DNA of 64,000 nucleotides from Clostridium sp. AF15-31 (GTDB lineage Bacteria; Bacillota; Clostridia; Lachnospirales; Lachnospiraceae). Shown here piece after piece: positions 44,866-53,756 of the stretch (position 1 is the stretch's first letter; every line of letters starts with the position of its first letter). The position numbers and the translations under genes are program-made. The notes under the pieces are model-generated. The model did not search any database. It was not told where the DNA came from and was given only the letters and a program-made list of their open reading frames with translations. The DNA lies in contig NZ_QTXL01000004.1 of NCBI RefSeq assembly GCF_003461625.1, positions 124,313 through 188,312 on the forward strand, in the 5' to 3' direction.

Positions 44866-46908
44866 ATGAAGCTTTCGATAACAGGATTATTTAAGCGGCA
44901 TGTAAAGGAAGAAAAAAAGCCGCAGAATATAGATGCAGGTCAGGAAAAGAAACCGGCTTCCATAATTCAGACAGATACATGGAAGAAGCCATCATCAGAT
45001 GGACTGGTGGATTATCATGCTGTAACCGGAGAAGGAACACCGGAGTATCAGGAACGGCAAAACAGTTTACAGCAGATGGAGGCATGGGCGAAAGAGAACC
45101 AGATTCCGGTCGGCAAGCGTACGGTGACCGATTATTACTATGACAGTAAGATCGTACCGGGACGGGTTGTACTGATGGGACTCGGAAAAAATGTCCGTGG
45201 CAGTATGCAGTATATTTTAAATGAATTAAATCATAACGATGCATTTAAAGATTTTCATATCTATGTCAAAACAGCTAAAGATACAGAAGAGATTGTAAAG
45301 ACCTATATCAGACAGAACGGATGGAGCCGTACAGAAGTGGTGACTCCGGATTCTGTCTATATGGAGTTGATCGAAACGGCACAGTTTCTTCTGACTGAGG
45401 TGTATTTAACGGCTGCATGGGTGAAGAAAGAAGGTCAGATGTACATTAATATCTGGCATGGAACCCCGCTTAAAAAGCTGGGACTTGCAAAGAATGCAAA
45501 AGGAAAGCATAAGAATGGCATTCAGCAGAGCAATTTCATTGATGCAGACTATCTGTTATATCCAAATGATTATACAAAAAAACATATGCTGGAATCCTAT
45601 AAGGTTGCAGACCTGATGCCGGGTAAGGTCTTAAAGCTCGGTTATCCAAGAACCGGTGGTATGTTAGAGGCTGCGCAGAGTGACCAGACAGAATTGCGCA
45701 AGATGCTTGCACCGAACGGGGAGCACATTTATGCCTACATGCCAACCTGGAAGGATTATCTTAAGGTCGATCAGGTTGTTGCGGAATCAAAGGAGCTTCT
45801 GGATTATCTGGATGCAAATCTCCGAGAGGATCAGATCCTCTATGTAAATCTGCATCACAGAGTCAGTGATTCGCTGGATTACAGTCAGTTTAAGAGGATC
45901 CGCCAGTTTCCTCCGACAGTGGACAGCTATAAGCTGTTGGCATTGACGGATGCACTGATCACGGATTACTCCAGTGTATTCTATGATTATCTGGCACTTC
46001 GCCGGCAGATTGTTTTATATTGCGCTGACTATGAGCTGTATCGTAAGAAACGTGGCACTTATATGGATCTGATGGAGCTTCCTTTTGATAAGGCAGTAAC
46101 ACCGGAAGAGGTACTTGCGGCGATCAACCGTGGTAAGACCTATGATGATGAAGCAGCATATCAGGAGTTCTGTGCTTACGATTCTGTTGAGAATGCGCAC
46201 AAGCTCTGCAGTTTATTCCTGGGAACCGAGGATGAAGTTGTAGTAGAAGCGATTCCGAAAAATAAGAAAAAGAAAGTAATGATCTATTCAGATGCGCTAT
46301 CCGAGTGTACGGAGACACAGTGGCTTAGAAAAACAGCGGAAAACTGTGCCGGAAGTGATACGGTGGAATTATTTATTTCCTGCAATCAGGATATGGTCAA
46401 TGAGAATAAGGATTCAGCATATCCATTGCTGAATAAAGTTCCGGTTATTGGAACAACCGCTGATTATTTCCCAAGTGCGATGGGACGTACAGCGAAGAAA
46501 CTCTACGAAAGTGGGAAGATTACGATAGGACAGGCAATGTCCATATGGAAATATGATTATGCAGCAGCAGTCAGGCGTTTTCTGGGACGTGCTGCCTTTG
46601 ATCTGGCTGTATTGCTTGATGTGACAGATCCGGAAAAACTTCTGTCATTGACATTTATGGATCAGCCAAATAAAATAATGATTATCAGTGACCTTATGTA
46701 CAAAGAGATCACAGAAAACAATAATACATTCCTGAAGGATGCCTTACAGGTAAGTGCATCTTATATGAGGGCAGTATTTGTGAAGAATGAAGAGCAGTAT
46801 GCATATATCAGTCAGATGATCGGGGATGCATGTCCGGTTTGTTATATGAAGGATGCAAAAGATCTGACACAGGCGATCAACGCTGCTGTGATAAGAGAAG
46901 GAGAATAA
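44866..46908 (+). CDS. CDP-glycerol glycerophosphotransferase family protein (TagB/TagF-like)
   Basis: 680 residues. The catalytic domain (about 130-460) has [13 protein letters not shown] and [17 protein letters not shown], hallmark motifs of enzymes that transfer glycerol-phosphate from CDP-glycerol to a teichoic acid or lipid acceptor. The C-terminal 220 residues form a second, unassigned domain. It works at the inner face of the membrane and has no signal peptide. tagD follows after 1 base and a GDPD gene after that, so one operon makes CDP-glycerol, polymerises it and may recycle it. No other teichoic acid gene is in the window. Confidence 0.92.
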   Translation: MKLSITGLFKRHVKEEKKPQNIDAGQEKKPASIIQTDTWKKPSSDGLVDYHAVTGEGTPEYQERQNSLQQMEAWAKENQIPVGKRTVTDYYYDSKIVPGRVVLMGLGKNVRGSMQYILNELNHNDAFKDFHIYVKTAKDTEEIVKTYIRQNGWSRTEVVTPDSVYMELIETAQFLLTEVYLTAAWVKKEGQMYINIWHGTPLKKLGLAKNAKGKHKNGIQQSNFIDADYLLYPNDYTKKHMLESYKVADLMPGKVLKLGYPRTGGMLEAAQSDQTELRKMLAPNGEHIYAYMPTWKDYLKVDQVVAESKELLDYLDANLREDQILYVNLHHRVSDSLDYSQFKRIRQFPPTVDSYKLLALTDALITDYSSVFYDYLALRRQIVLYCADYELYRKKRGTYMDLMELPFDKAVTPEEVLAAINRGKTYDDEAAYQEFCAYDSVENAHKLCSLFLGTEDEVVVEAIPKNKKKKVMIYSDALSECTETQWLRKTAENCAGSDTVELFISCNQDMVNENKDSAYPLLNKVPVIGTTADYFPSAMGRTAKKLYESGKITIGQAMSIWKYDYAAAVRRFLGRAAFDLAVLLDVTDPEKLLSLTFMDQPNKIMIISDLMYKEITENNNTFLKDALQVSASYMRAVFVKNEEQYAYISQMIGDACPVCYMKDAKDLTQAINAAVIREGE

Positions 46909-46909
46909 T

Positions 46910-47299
46910 ATGAAAAAGGTAATAACATATGGAACCTTTGATTTGCTGCATTACGGACATATTAATCTGTTACGGAGAGCAAAGGAATTAGGAGACTATC
47001 TGATCGTTGCACTTTCAACAGATGAATTTAACTGGAATCAGAAGCATAAGAAATGTTATTTTTCTTATGAGGAAAGAAAGCAGTTATTAGAGGCGATCCG
47101 TTATGTTGACCTTGTCATTCCGGAGGAATGCTGGGAACAGAAATCAGAAGATATCAAAGAATTTAAGATCGATACCTTTGTTATGGGAAATGATTGGGAA
47201 GGAAAGTTTGATTTTCTGAAAGACTATTGTGATGTCGTGTATCTTCCAAGAACACCAGACATTTCAACTACCCAGATCAAAGATGATCTTGGAAAATAA
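46910..47299 (+). CDS. tagD: glycerol-3-phosphate cytidylyltransferase TagD
   Basis: 129 residues. [19 protein letters not shown] carries the HxGH nucleotide-binding motif (HYGH) and [11 protein letters not shown] is the ISTT motif near the C-terminus. It makes CDP-glycerol from CTP and glycerol-3-phosphate, the donor for the enzyme encoded just upstream. The start lies immediately after the upstream stop, with GGAG inside the preceding gene. Confidence 0.96.
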   Translation: MKKVITYGTFDLLHYGHINLLRRAKELGDYLIVALSTDEFNWNQKHKKCYFSYEERKQLLEAIRYVDLVIPEECWEQKSEDIKEFKIDTFVMGNDWEGKFDFLKDYCDVVYLPRTPDISTTQIKDDLGK

Positions 47300-47316
47300 A
47301 AGGATGGTAGCGGAAA

Positions 47317-48903
47317 ATGAAATTTCATCTGCCTTGGAAACGGGAACAGGAAAAGAAAGAATATACATTGATCTATGATGGAAATGGCGGCAGACAGAAC
47401 GGTGAACGTTTTGTCCGCCGTTCATTTTGGCTTCCGGACGGGGACTTCGGGAAAGAAAAAAAGTTTGTTTCAAATACTGATGGTGGGAATTTGACTGTTG
47501 AAACAGTATTTTCCAATTCGGATCTGAAGTGCGTCGGTTACTATGCCAGAAAGCGCACAGAAGAAGGCTGGATATGGTATGGAACAGATCATAACTGGCA
47601 CGATTCCTTTTATGACAGCACGGTTTGCAAGCAGTTGATACCGATCGCGGCATCGGTAGAGCCTTTGTATGAAGCTGTGGATGACGAGATCTATCTGGTT
47701 GCACAGTGGGAGGATGAACATGGAATCCGCAGAAACTGTGGATATGAGATATTCTCGAAAAAACTGATGGCGCATGCATTTGGCGGTATGGATGGTACAA
47801 CCTATCATAATACGGCAGAGGCATTTGAGCATGGGAAAAAGGAAGGCTATCAGTCATTTGAGATCGATCTTTCCTATACGGAGGATGACCGTCTGGTATT
47901 GTGTCATGGCTGGACAGAGAATAATTGTAAGTGCACCGGGGTTTCGTATAAGCCGGAATTTGCACATATGACATATGAACAGGCAATGCAGATACCGATC
48001 CATGGACATTCGATCATGGATGCGAGACAGTTCTATGAAAAAGCAAAGAATGAACCTGCCTATACATTTGAAATTGATTTCCATAATATAAAAAAAGGGA
48101 ACGAGAAACGGGTTGCCGCTATGCTGGAGGATTTCCGGCAGGATGAAGGTCTGCTCGATCGTCTGCTGATGCAGGTATACAGCCAGCCGATGTATGAACA
48201 GATCGACTCCGTATATCATTTTGCAAATTACATGTATCTGGTTGGATTAAATATCGATAAGCTGGATGCGATCCTTACTTATTGTCTGGATCATGGAATA
48301 TGCAGTGTTGCAATGCGGACGAATTTTGTAACAAAGGAAAATGTCCGGAAGGTACATGATGCCGGTCTGTATGCATTTTGTTATACGGTTTCAGATGATG
48401 CTGTTTATGCCAATTATCTGTTCCAGCTTGGTGTGGATATGATCTGTACAGATTTTGTAACGGAAAAAGCACTGGAAGCAACGAAGGAAACATTTGGCAG
48501 ATATCCGTTTATGGTGTGGTACAACAGCAACCATAAGGAAGCAGTCAGTCATTACCCGGAGACTTCCGATGGAGATGAGAATGCGGGAACGCTTACCCGG
48601 TTGAAGAGTGGAAATCTGGAATACAGGGATAAGACGATCTGGGAACATACCGAAGGGCAGACACTGCGGGCATGCGGATACGAAGTACCGGGAAAACGAT
48701 TTGCAGGATGGAAACTGCGCATATCCATTGAAGGAAAAAATTTGTGGTATTCGACGGATGGATTATTCCATGCAGCGAAGGACTATACGGTCAGAAAGAG
48801 TATTCAGGCATGTATTTTCAAGGATGGAGATGTGCTCCCGGATTTCGATGTCAGGAAGAATATGAAAGTAATTATGGCAGCAGTATGGGAGAATCTTGAT
48901 TGA
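47317..48903 (+). CDS. GDPD-family phosphodiesterase flanked by two repeat domains
   Basis: 528 residues. The central TIM-barrel (about 150-390) carries GDPD motifs: HAFGGMDG..Y.NTAEAFEHG, FEIDLSYTEDDRLVLCHGW and YTFEIDFHN. Segments of about 140 residues on each side resemble each other and the Listeria-Bacteroides repeat fold (IYDGNGG...GYYARKRTEEGWIWYGTD at the N-terminus; GWKLRISIEGKNLWYSTDG at the C-terminus). Despite the surface-type repeats there is no signal peptide. It may hydrolyse glycerophosphodiesters from the polymer made by its operon partners. The ATG follows AGGATGG. Confidence 0.85.
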   Translation: MKFHLPWKREQEKKEYTLIYDGNGGRQNGERFVRRSFWLPDGDFGKEKKFVSNTDGGNLTVETVFSNSDLKCVGYYARKRTEEGWIWYGTDHNWHDSFYDSTVCKQLIPIAASVEPLYEAVDDEIYLVAQWEDEHGIRRNCGYEIFSKKLMAHAFGGMDGTTYHNTAEAFEHGKKEGYQSFEIDLSYTEDDRLVLCHGWTENNCKCTGVSYKPEFAHMTYEQAMQIPIHGHSIMDARQFYEKAKNEPAYTFEIDFHNIKKGNEKRVAAMLEDFRQDEGLLDRLLMQVYSQPMYEQIDSVYHFANYMYLVGLNIDKLDAILTYCLDHGICSVAMRTNFVTKENVRKVHDAGLYAFCYTVSDDAVYANYLFQLGVDMICTDFVTEKALEATKETFGRYPFMVWYNSNHKEAVSHYPETSDGDENAGTLTRLKSGNLEYRDKTIWEHTEGQTLRACGYEVPGKRFAGWKLRISIEGKNLWYSTDGLFHAAKDYTVRKSIQACIFKDGDVLPDFDVRKNMKVIMAAVWENLD

Positions 48904-49026
48904 TCCTCCCATATTTTCTAGGTTTTCCGATGTTCTATTTGCCTGTGTTTTCTATCCACCCTGACAGCAGACGCAGGTGAATGGAATGTCGGATAACAAA
49001 AATAGATGAAAGGATTAAAAATAAAT

Positions 49027-49965
49027 ATGAAGATAGTATTTTTAGATCGTAAGACGATAGGAGAAGATATTGACTTGACGGGCTTTGAGGCTTTGGGCGA
49101 AGTTGTAACATATGAGATGTCACAGCCGGAAGAAGTTCCGGATCGGGTGAAGGATGCAGAAGTTATCATTGTGAATAAAGTTCCGGTAAATGAGCAGACG
49201 GTTGGAACGGCTCAGAATCTGAAGCTGGTTTGTGTAGCGGCAACCGGAACAAACAATCTGGATAAGAACTATCTGGATAAACGGGGAATTGAATGGAGAA
49301 ATGCAGCCGGATATTCCACTACGATCGTTGCACAGCATACATTTGCCATGCTTTTTTATCTGCTTGAAAAGCTTCGGTATTATGATGATTATGTAAAGAA
49401 TGGCTCTTACCAGAAAAATGATGTATTTACCTGGTTTGGCGAGCCGTTTACAGAGCTTGCCGGAAAGACATGGGGTATCATCGGACTTGGTGCGATCGGA
49501 AGAAAGGTAGCAGATATAGCGAAGGCATTTGGTGTCCATGTGATCTATTATTCAGCATCCGGCAGACCGTCACAGGAGGGTTATGAGCAGGTAGATCTGG
49601 CTACACTTCTTCGGACTTCTGATGTTATATCGGTTCATGCGCCATTAAATGAATATACCGAGAATCTGATGGATAAAGCGGCATTTGCAAAGATGAAAAA
49701 GGATGCAATCTTCCTGAACCTTGGACGTGGACCGATCGTAGTAGAAGAAGATCTTGCAGAAGCCTTGAAGCAGGGCACGATCGCAGCCGCAGGTTTAGAT
49801 GTCCTTCGGACAGAGCCGATACAGCCGGACAATCCGCTACTTGCTATAAAGGACAGCCATAAGCTGCTCATCACGCCACATATCGCATGGGCAAGTACCG
49901 AAGCCCGTACCCGCCTGATGCAGATCGTCCTTGACCATGTAAAGGGTTTTGCTGAGAAGAGATAG
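49027..49965 (+). CDS. D-2-hydroxyacid dehydrogenase
   Basis: 312 residues. The NAD-binding signature GLGAIGRKVADIAKAFG is central. Catalytic residues are Arg in FLNLGRGPIV.. (with VCVAATGTNN before), Glu in RTEPIQ and His in TPHIAWAS. This is the hydroxypyruvate/glycerate dehydrogenase-like branch. MKIVFLD at 49027 is the natural family start; an in-frame ATG at 49006 adds seven residues. The AAAGGA site is 12 bases upstream, which is long. It is followed by the 51-bp repeat array and a family A hairpin. Confidence 0.93.
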   Translation: MKIVFLDRKTIGEDIDLTGFEALGEVVTYEMSQPEEVPDRVKDAEVIIVNKVPVNEQTVGTAQNLKLVCVAATGTNNLDKNYLDKRGIEWRNAAGYSTTIVAQHTFAMLFYLLEKLRYYDDYVKNGSYQKNDVFTWFGEPFTELAGKTWGIIGLGAIGRKVADIAKAFGVHVIYYSASGRPSQEGYEQVDLATLLRTSDVISVHAPLNEYTENLMDKAAFAKMKKDAIFLNLGRGPIVVEEDLAEALKQGTIAAAGLDVLRTEPIQPDNPLLAIKDSHKLLITPHIAWASTEARTRLMQIVLDHVKGFAEKR

Positions 49966-49989
49966 CATTAATACAAAAAACGCATATAT

Positions 49990-50240
49990 GGGTATAAATG
50001 TTATGAAATCAACCTGATACCCGGAAATTATTAAGAAGATGGGTATAGTGTAAAATAAAATGATTTTATACCCATAAATAAAATGATTTCAGGGTATGGA
50101 TGCTTACTATGGGCTATAATACCCGAAGGTAAGGTAGAGATAAGGGTATAGATTATTAAAATGAAAGCAGATACCCAAAAAATAAAATATGATGTGGTAT
50201 GAAGTGTTGCAAAGTGACTTGATACCCATTAACTATATGA
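49990..50240. repeat. five-unit 51-bp array of alternating GGGTAT and ATACCC hexamers
   Basis: GGGTAT starts at 49990, 50041, 50092 and 50144, with TGGTAT at 50195; spacings are 51, 51, 52 and 51. ATACCC starts at 50017, 50068, 50119, 50171 and 50222 with the same spacings. The bases between are AT-rich and poorly conserved, so only the inverted hexamers are kept. Each pair could form a 6-bp stem with a loop of about 21 bases, or the hexamers could be protein sites roughly every 25 bp in alternating orientation. It lies downstream of two convergent genes, so it is not an ordinary promoter region. Confidence 0.85.
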
Positions 50241-50270
50241 AGCGGGGGGAAAGAATTAGTATAGTGCAGA

Positions 50271-50445
50271 AAAATAAAATAGAGGACCCTGAGATATATA
50301 TTCACTATTATGAAGCAAGCCTATCTGAATGTCGGTCCTTAGCGATCTGCGAAAGCAGGAGCCTAGTACCGCTACATGAAGATAGAACGAAAGTGTCTTG
50401 CGTAATAATATGTGAATTAGATCTCAGGGTCCTCTATTTTATTTT
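50271..50445. repeat. long capped hairpin, family A copy 5
   Basis: A perfect outer stem of 25 bp begins AAAATAAAATAGAGGACCC and ends GGGTCCTCTATTTTATTTT. TTCACTATTATG..GCAAG pairs with CTTGCGTAATAATATGTGAA. The core CGGTCCTTAG...CCTAGTACCG spans 50333-50371 with apical stem CTGC-GAAA-GCAG (a GNRA-type loop). T-rich flanks on both strands suggest it terminates the two convergent genes. Confidence 0.88.
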
Positions 50446-50451
50446 AACAAT

Positions 50452-51873
50452 TTATTCAAAAGGCTGCTTATTATGACGGCTGAAGAAATCACGCGTTTCC
50501 TTTGCAACCACACCGCTTAAAGCAAAGATTGCGATCATATTAGGAATAGCCATCAGTCCATTGAAGATATCGGCGATCGTCCATACAGCAGAAACTGTCA
50601 TGTAAGGTCCGATAAATACGGCAAGGATGTATAACCATCTGTAAATCATGATGGATTTCTTTTTGCCGCCGGATAAGTATTCCAGACAACGCTCAGAATA
50701 ATAATCCCATCCAAGGATAGTTGTAAATGCAAAGAATACCAGACAGAGCATTAACAGGAAGCTTGATATCGTTGCAGGAATCGGAAGTCCCTCGTTAAAA
50801 GCATATGTGGTAACCTGAACACCCTGTAAACCTTCTACTTTCCATGCACCGGTAAGAACGATGGAAAGACCTGTCATTGTACAGATAATGATGGTATCGA
50901 TGAAAGTACCTGTCATGGATACAAGACCCTGACGAACCGGTTCCTTTGTCTGGGCAGCGGCTGCTGCGATAGGAGCAGAACCAAGACCTGCTTCATTTGA
51001 GAAGATACCACGCGCTACACCTTTCTGCATAGCAACGATAAATGAACCGGCGATACCACCTGCAACAGCAGAAGGCTTGAATGCGCTCTTTACAATGATA
51101 ACAACAGCCTCAGGAATCTTAGTGATGTTACAGATCAGTAACATCACACATATAACAATATAGATAACAGCCATAAATGGAACGATGATCTGGGATACGC
51201 TTGCGATACGCTTCAGTCCGCCGATCAGAACGAGTGCAACACATACACTTAAGATCAGGGAAGCGATAACAACGGTCCATGAATAAGTACCAATCCCTGG
51301 AATATTAATCGTCCACTGCATGTCAGGATCAAAGAATGAATTAACAGCGGAAGAGATACCATTTACCTGAGAGAAGGTTCCGATACCGAACAGACCTACA
51401 CAGATACCAAAGAAAGCAAATATTTTTGCAAGCCATTTCCATTTTGAGCCCATACCTCTTTCGATATAGTAGAATGGTCCGCCAAGTGCATGGTTGTCCT
51501 TGTCAACGACACGATATTTGACAGCCAGAAGACCTTCTGCGTATTTTGTTGCCATTCCGAAGAATGCAGCAAGTACCATCCAGAATAATGCTCCCGGTCC
51601 ACCGGCTCCGATCGCAGTTGCTACACCAACGATATTACCGGTTCCGATCGTAGCGGAAAGAGCAGTACACAGTGCACCAAAGGAAGTAACCTCGCCTTCG
51701 CCTTCTTCTTCGTTTTTGATCATCCATTTGAGTGCTAATGGCAGTTTGCGGATCTGAAGAACGCCCATCCGGATTGTGAGAAGAATTCCACCGACCATAA
51801 TAAGGACCATAAGTGGAGGTCCCCACACAAAATCATCGATTTTTGTTAAGATTTCATTTACAGTTGCCCACAT
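50452..51873 (-). CDS. sodium:alanine symporter family protein (AGCS)
   Basis: 473 residues with about ten membrane spans. Family motifs are FGALCTALSATIGTGNIVGVATAI near the N-terminus and FSNEAGLGSAPIAAAAAQTKEPVRQGL in the middle. It couples uptake of alanine, glycine or a similar amino acid to sodium. The ATG has GGAGAAA upstream on the minus strand. It is divergent from the MFS gene. The 373-base divergent gap is AT-rich; an exact promoter for this gene was not clear, although TATAAT-like boxes occur on the minus strand. Confidence 0.93.
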   Translation of the reverse strand: MWATVNEILTKIDDFVWGPPLMVLIMVGGILLTIRMGVLQIRKLPLALKWMIKNEEEGEGEVTSFGALCTALSATIGTGNIVGVATAIGAGGPGALFWMVLAAFFGMATKYAEGLLAVKYRVVDKDNHALGGPFYYIERGMGSKWKWLAKIFAFFGICVGLFGIGTFSQVNGISSAVNSFFDPDMQWTINIPGIGTYSWTVVIASLILSVCVALVLIGGLKRIASVSQIIVPFMAVIYIVICVMLLICNITKIPEAVVIIVKSAFKPSAVAGGIAGSFIVAMQKGVARGIFSNEAGLGSAPIAAAAAQTKEPVRQGLVSMTGTFIDTIIICTMTGLSIVLTGAWKVEGLQGVQVTTYAFNEGLPIPATISSFLLMLCLVFFAFTTILGWDYYSERCLEYLSGGKKKSIMIYRWLYILAVFIGPYMTVSAVWTIADIFNGLMAIPNMIAIFALSGVVAKETRDFFSRHNKQPFE

Positions 51874-52093
51874 GATTTTCTCCTTTTCATTTTTGTATTG
51901 TGGTGATGTGTTATTCTGATAAATTATATGAATAAAATAAAGAATTATATTATGAAAAAATCAAATATTTATAAAAATAACACAATATTTTAATATAATA
52001 CATACTTTTCTACGCTAATGCAACAGAATTTGCTTAATTTTGTGAAAAAACAGCGGTAAAAACAGCAAAAATTACAAGAAGAAGACTATTTTT

Positions 52094-52122
52094 TTGACTT
52101 GCGGAGTTGGGGAGCCGATAAT
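52094..52122 (+). promoter_or_regulatory. sigma-A promoter of the MFS gene
   Basis: TTGACT (52094-52099), 17 bases, GATAAT (52117-52122). Confidence 0.55.
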
Positions 52123-52246
52123 AGAATTACTATGGAAATAAAAATGCGCTGCATGATATGGATACATATTAACAGACTGCGTTGCAAAACGGTAAATGTT
52201 TAAATAGAAAAATACAGGAATTTACAGGAAAGGATAAAATCACAGA

Positions 52247-53419
52247 ATGAATCAGAAATTAACTATCAGAGAATGGCTGCCGCTCATCGGAATGACGGTA
52301 GCGGCATTTATATTTAATACATCGGAATTCATGCCAATCGGTCTTCTGACTGATATAGCAGATGATTTTCGGATCACGGAGGCAAAAGCGGGGATGCTGA
52401 TCTCAGCATATTCATGGGCGGTTATGCTGTTATCACTGCCACTCATGCTGCTTGCATCAAGGATCAGCTTCCGAAAGCTGCTGCTGGGAACGATTGCATT
52501 ATTTGGAATCGGTCAGATATTATCAGCGGTTGCAACCGGATATGCGATGCTGATGGCGGCAAGGATCATAGTTGCCTGTGCACATGCGGTCTTCTGGTCG
52601 ATCGCATCACCGGCAGCAGTTAAGATCGTGCCGGAGAAGTTCAGGTCGTTTGCGATGAGTATGGTAGTAACCGGTACATCCATTGCGATGATATTTGGAC
52701 TTCCGCTTGGAAGGATCGTTGGATTATATGTAGGATGGAGAATGACATTTTTCTGTGTTGCAGTTGTTGCATTTCTTGCCCTTATCTATATGGCATTTGT
52801 ATTTCCGAAGGTTGAAGGCGGTACATCCTTTAAAATGAAAGAACTGCCGGTGATATTGAAGAACCCGGTTATGCTTGGGATCATATTAATGTCGTTCTTA
52901 GTTGCGGGTGCATACTATACAGGCTACAGCTATATTGAGCCGTTTTTGAAGCAGGTAGCAATGTTTAAGGATAATCTTGTTACTATAACTTTAATGTTGT
53001 TTGGAGCTGCCGGAATTCTTGGAAGTTTTCTGTTCTCCTGTGTATATGACAAACACAGATATCATTTTATCCGTGCATCGATCACATTGATCGCTGTTGT
53101 CATGCTTTGCCTGAAACCGGCATCGAAATTTACATGGACAATGATATTGATCTGTATGCTGTGGGGTATGGCTGTAACGGCATTTAGCGTTACTTTCCAG
53201 TCAGAGACGATCAAAGCGGTTCCGGAGGAAGCCTCCGCTGTGGCCATGTCGATGTTCTCAGGAATCTATAATCTGGGAATCGGATGCGGAACCTGGATCG
53301 GTGGTCTGGTATGTACACATGCATCGATGGGGTATATCGGATTTGCCGGGGGGATCATGGCAGTTATAGCAATCCTGTATTGCAGCTTTATACTGATCCC
53401 ACAGATGAAGAGAAAGTAG
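52247..53419 (+). CDS. MFS exporter (sugar efflux/SotB-like)
   Basis: 390 residues with twelve membrane spans. The N-terminus (FIFNTSEFMPIGLLTDIADDF) and FWSIASPAAVKIVPEKFRSFAMSMV match the AraJ/SotB-type efflux branch of drug-proton antiporters. The substrate (sugars, arabinose analogues or drugs) cannot be told from sequence. AGGAAAGG lies upstream of the ATG. Confidence 0.9.
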   Translation: MNQKLTIREWLPLIGMTVAAFIFNTSEFMPIGLLTDIADDFRITEAKAGMLISAYSWAVMLLSLPLMLLASRISFRKLLLGTIALFGIGQILSAVATGYAMLMAARIIVACAHAVFWSIASPAAVKIVPEKFRSFAMSMVVTGTSIAMIFGLPLGRIVGLYVGWRMTFFCVAVVAFLALIYMAFVFPKVEGGTSFKMKELPVILKNPVMLGIILMSFLVAGAYYTGYSYIEPFLKQVAMFKDNLVTITLMLFGAAGILGSFLFSCVYDKHRYHFIRASITLIAVVMLCLKPASKFTWTMILICMLWGMAVTAFSVTFQSETIKAVPEEASAVAMSMFSGIYNLGIGCGTWIGGLVCTHASMGYIGFAGGIMAVIAILYCSFILIPQMKRK

Positions 53420-53512
53420 ATAAATACTTGTATAGAATGCGAAACTATAAACTGTGATGATCAGTTGGAAAAGGCATGGTTAATAATCTCTAAAAAAAAT
53501 ATAAATTTATCG

Positions 53513-53541
53513 TTGACATGAGTAATCCCCGGTGCTATACT
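53513..53541 (+). promoter_or_regulatory. strong sigma-A promoter of the ammonium transporter
   Basis: TTGACA (53513-53518), 17 bases, TATACT (53536-53541). The predicted start is near 53548, giving an untranslated leader of about 210 bases. Confidence 0.8.
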
Positions 53542-53553
53542 CATGGACATAGC

Positions 53554-53586
53554 AAAGGCGCTACGAAATATTCGTAGTGCCTTTTT
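53554..53586 (+). terminator. leader terminator 1 before the ammonium transporter
   Basis: AAAGGC-G-CTACGAA pairs with TTCGTAG-T-GCCTTT, ending in five Ts. It lies only about 6 bases after the predicted transcript start, so most transcripts should stop here unless it is bypassed. Confidence 0.75.
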
Positions 53587-53679
53587 CTTTTATCGGGAGG
53601 TATAAGTTCCCCGGTACAGGACAAAGAAAAACCTGATATCCGGCTATACGCGCGGACCGGATGAGGGGAAAAATGAAGT

Positions 53680-53735
53680 AAAATGCGATGCAATGGGGCG
53701 TCTGTTAAGGATAAGTCTCCATGTATCGCATTTTT
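53680..53735 (+). terminator. leader terminator 2 before the ammonium transporter
   Basis: AAAATGCGAT (53680-53689) pairs with ATCGCATTTT (53725-53734) and is followed by the ribosome binding site (AGGAGG at 53743). Between the two terminators ATCCGG/CCGGAT forms a further hairpin. The arrangement suggests attenuation, for example by an ANTAR-type antiterminator or another nitrogen signal. Confidence 0.65.
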
Positions 53736-53756
53736 GAGTTTTAGGAGGTAAGAACT

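Noticed and set aside
49990-50240. CRISPR-like repeat array
   Set aside because: The period is regular, but only 6-base hexamers recur; there is no 25-40 bp conserved repeat and no cas genes are present.
50189-50476. 95-codon ORF
   Set aside because: It spans the last array unit and the family A copy 5 hairpin and has no homology I recognise.
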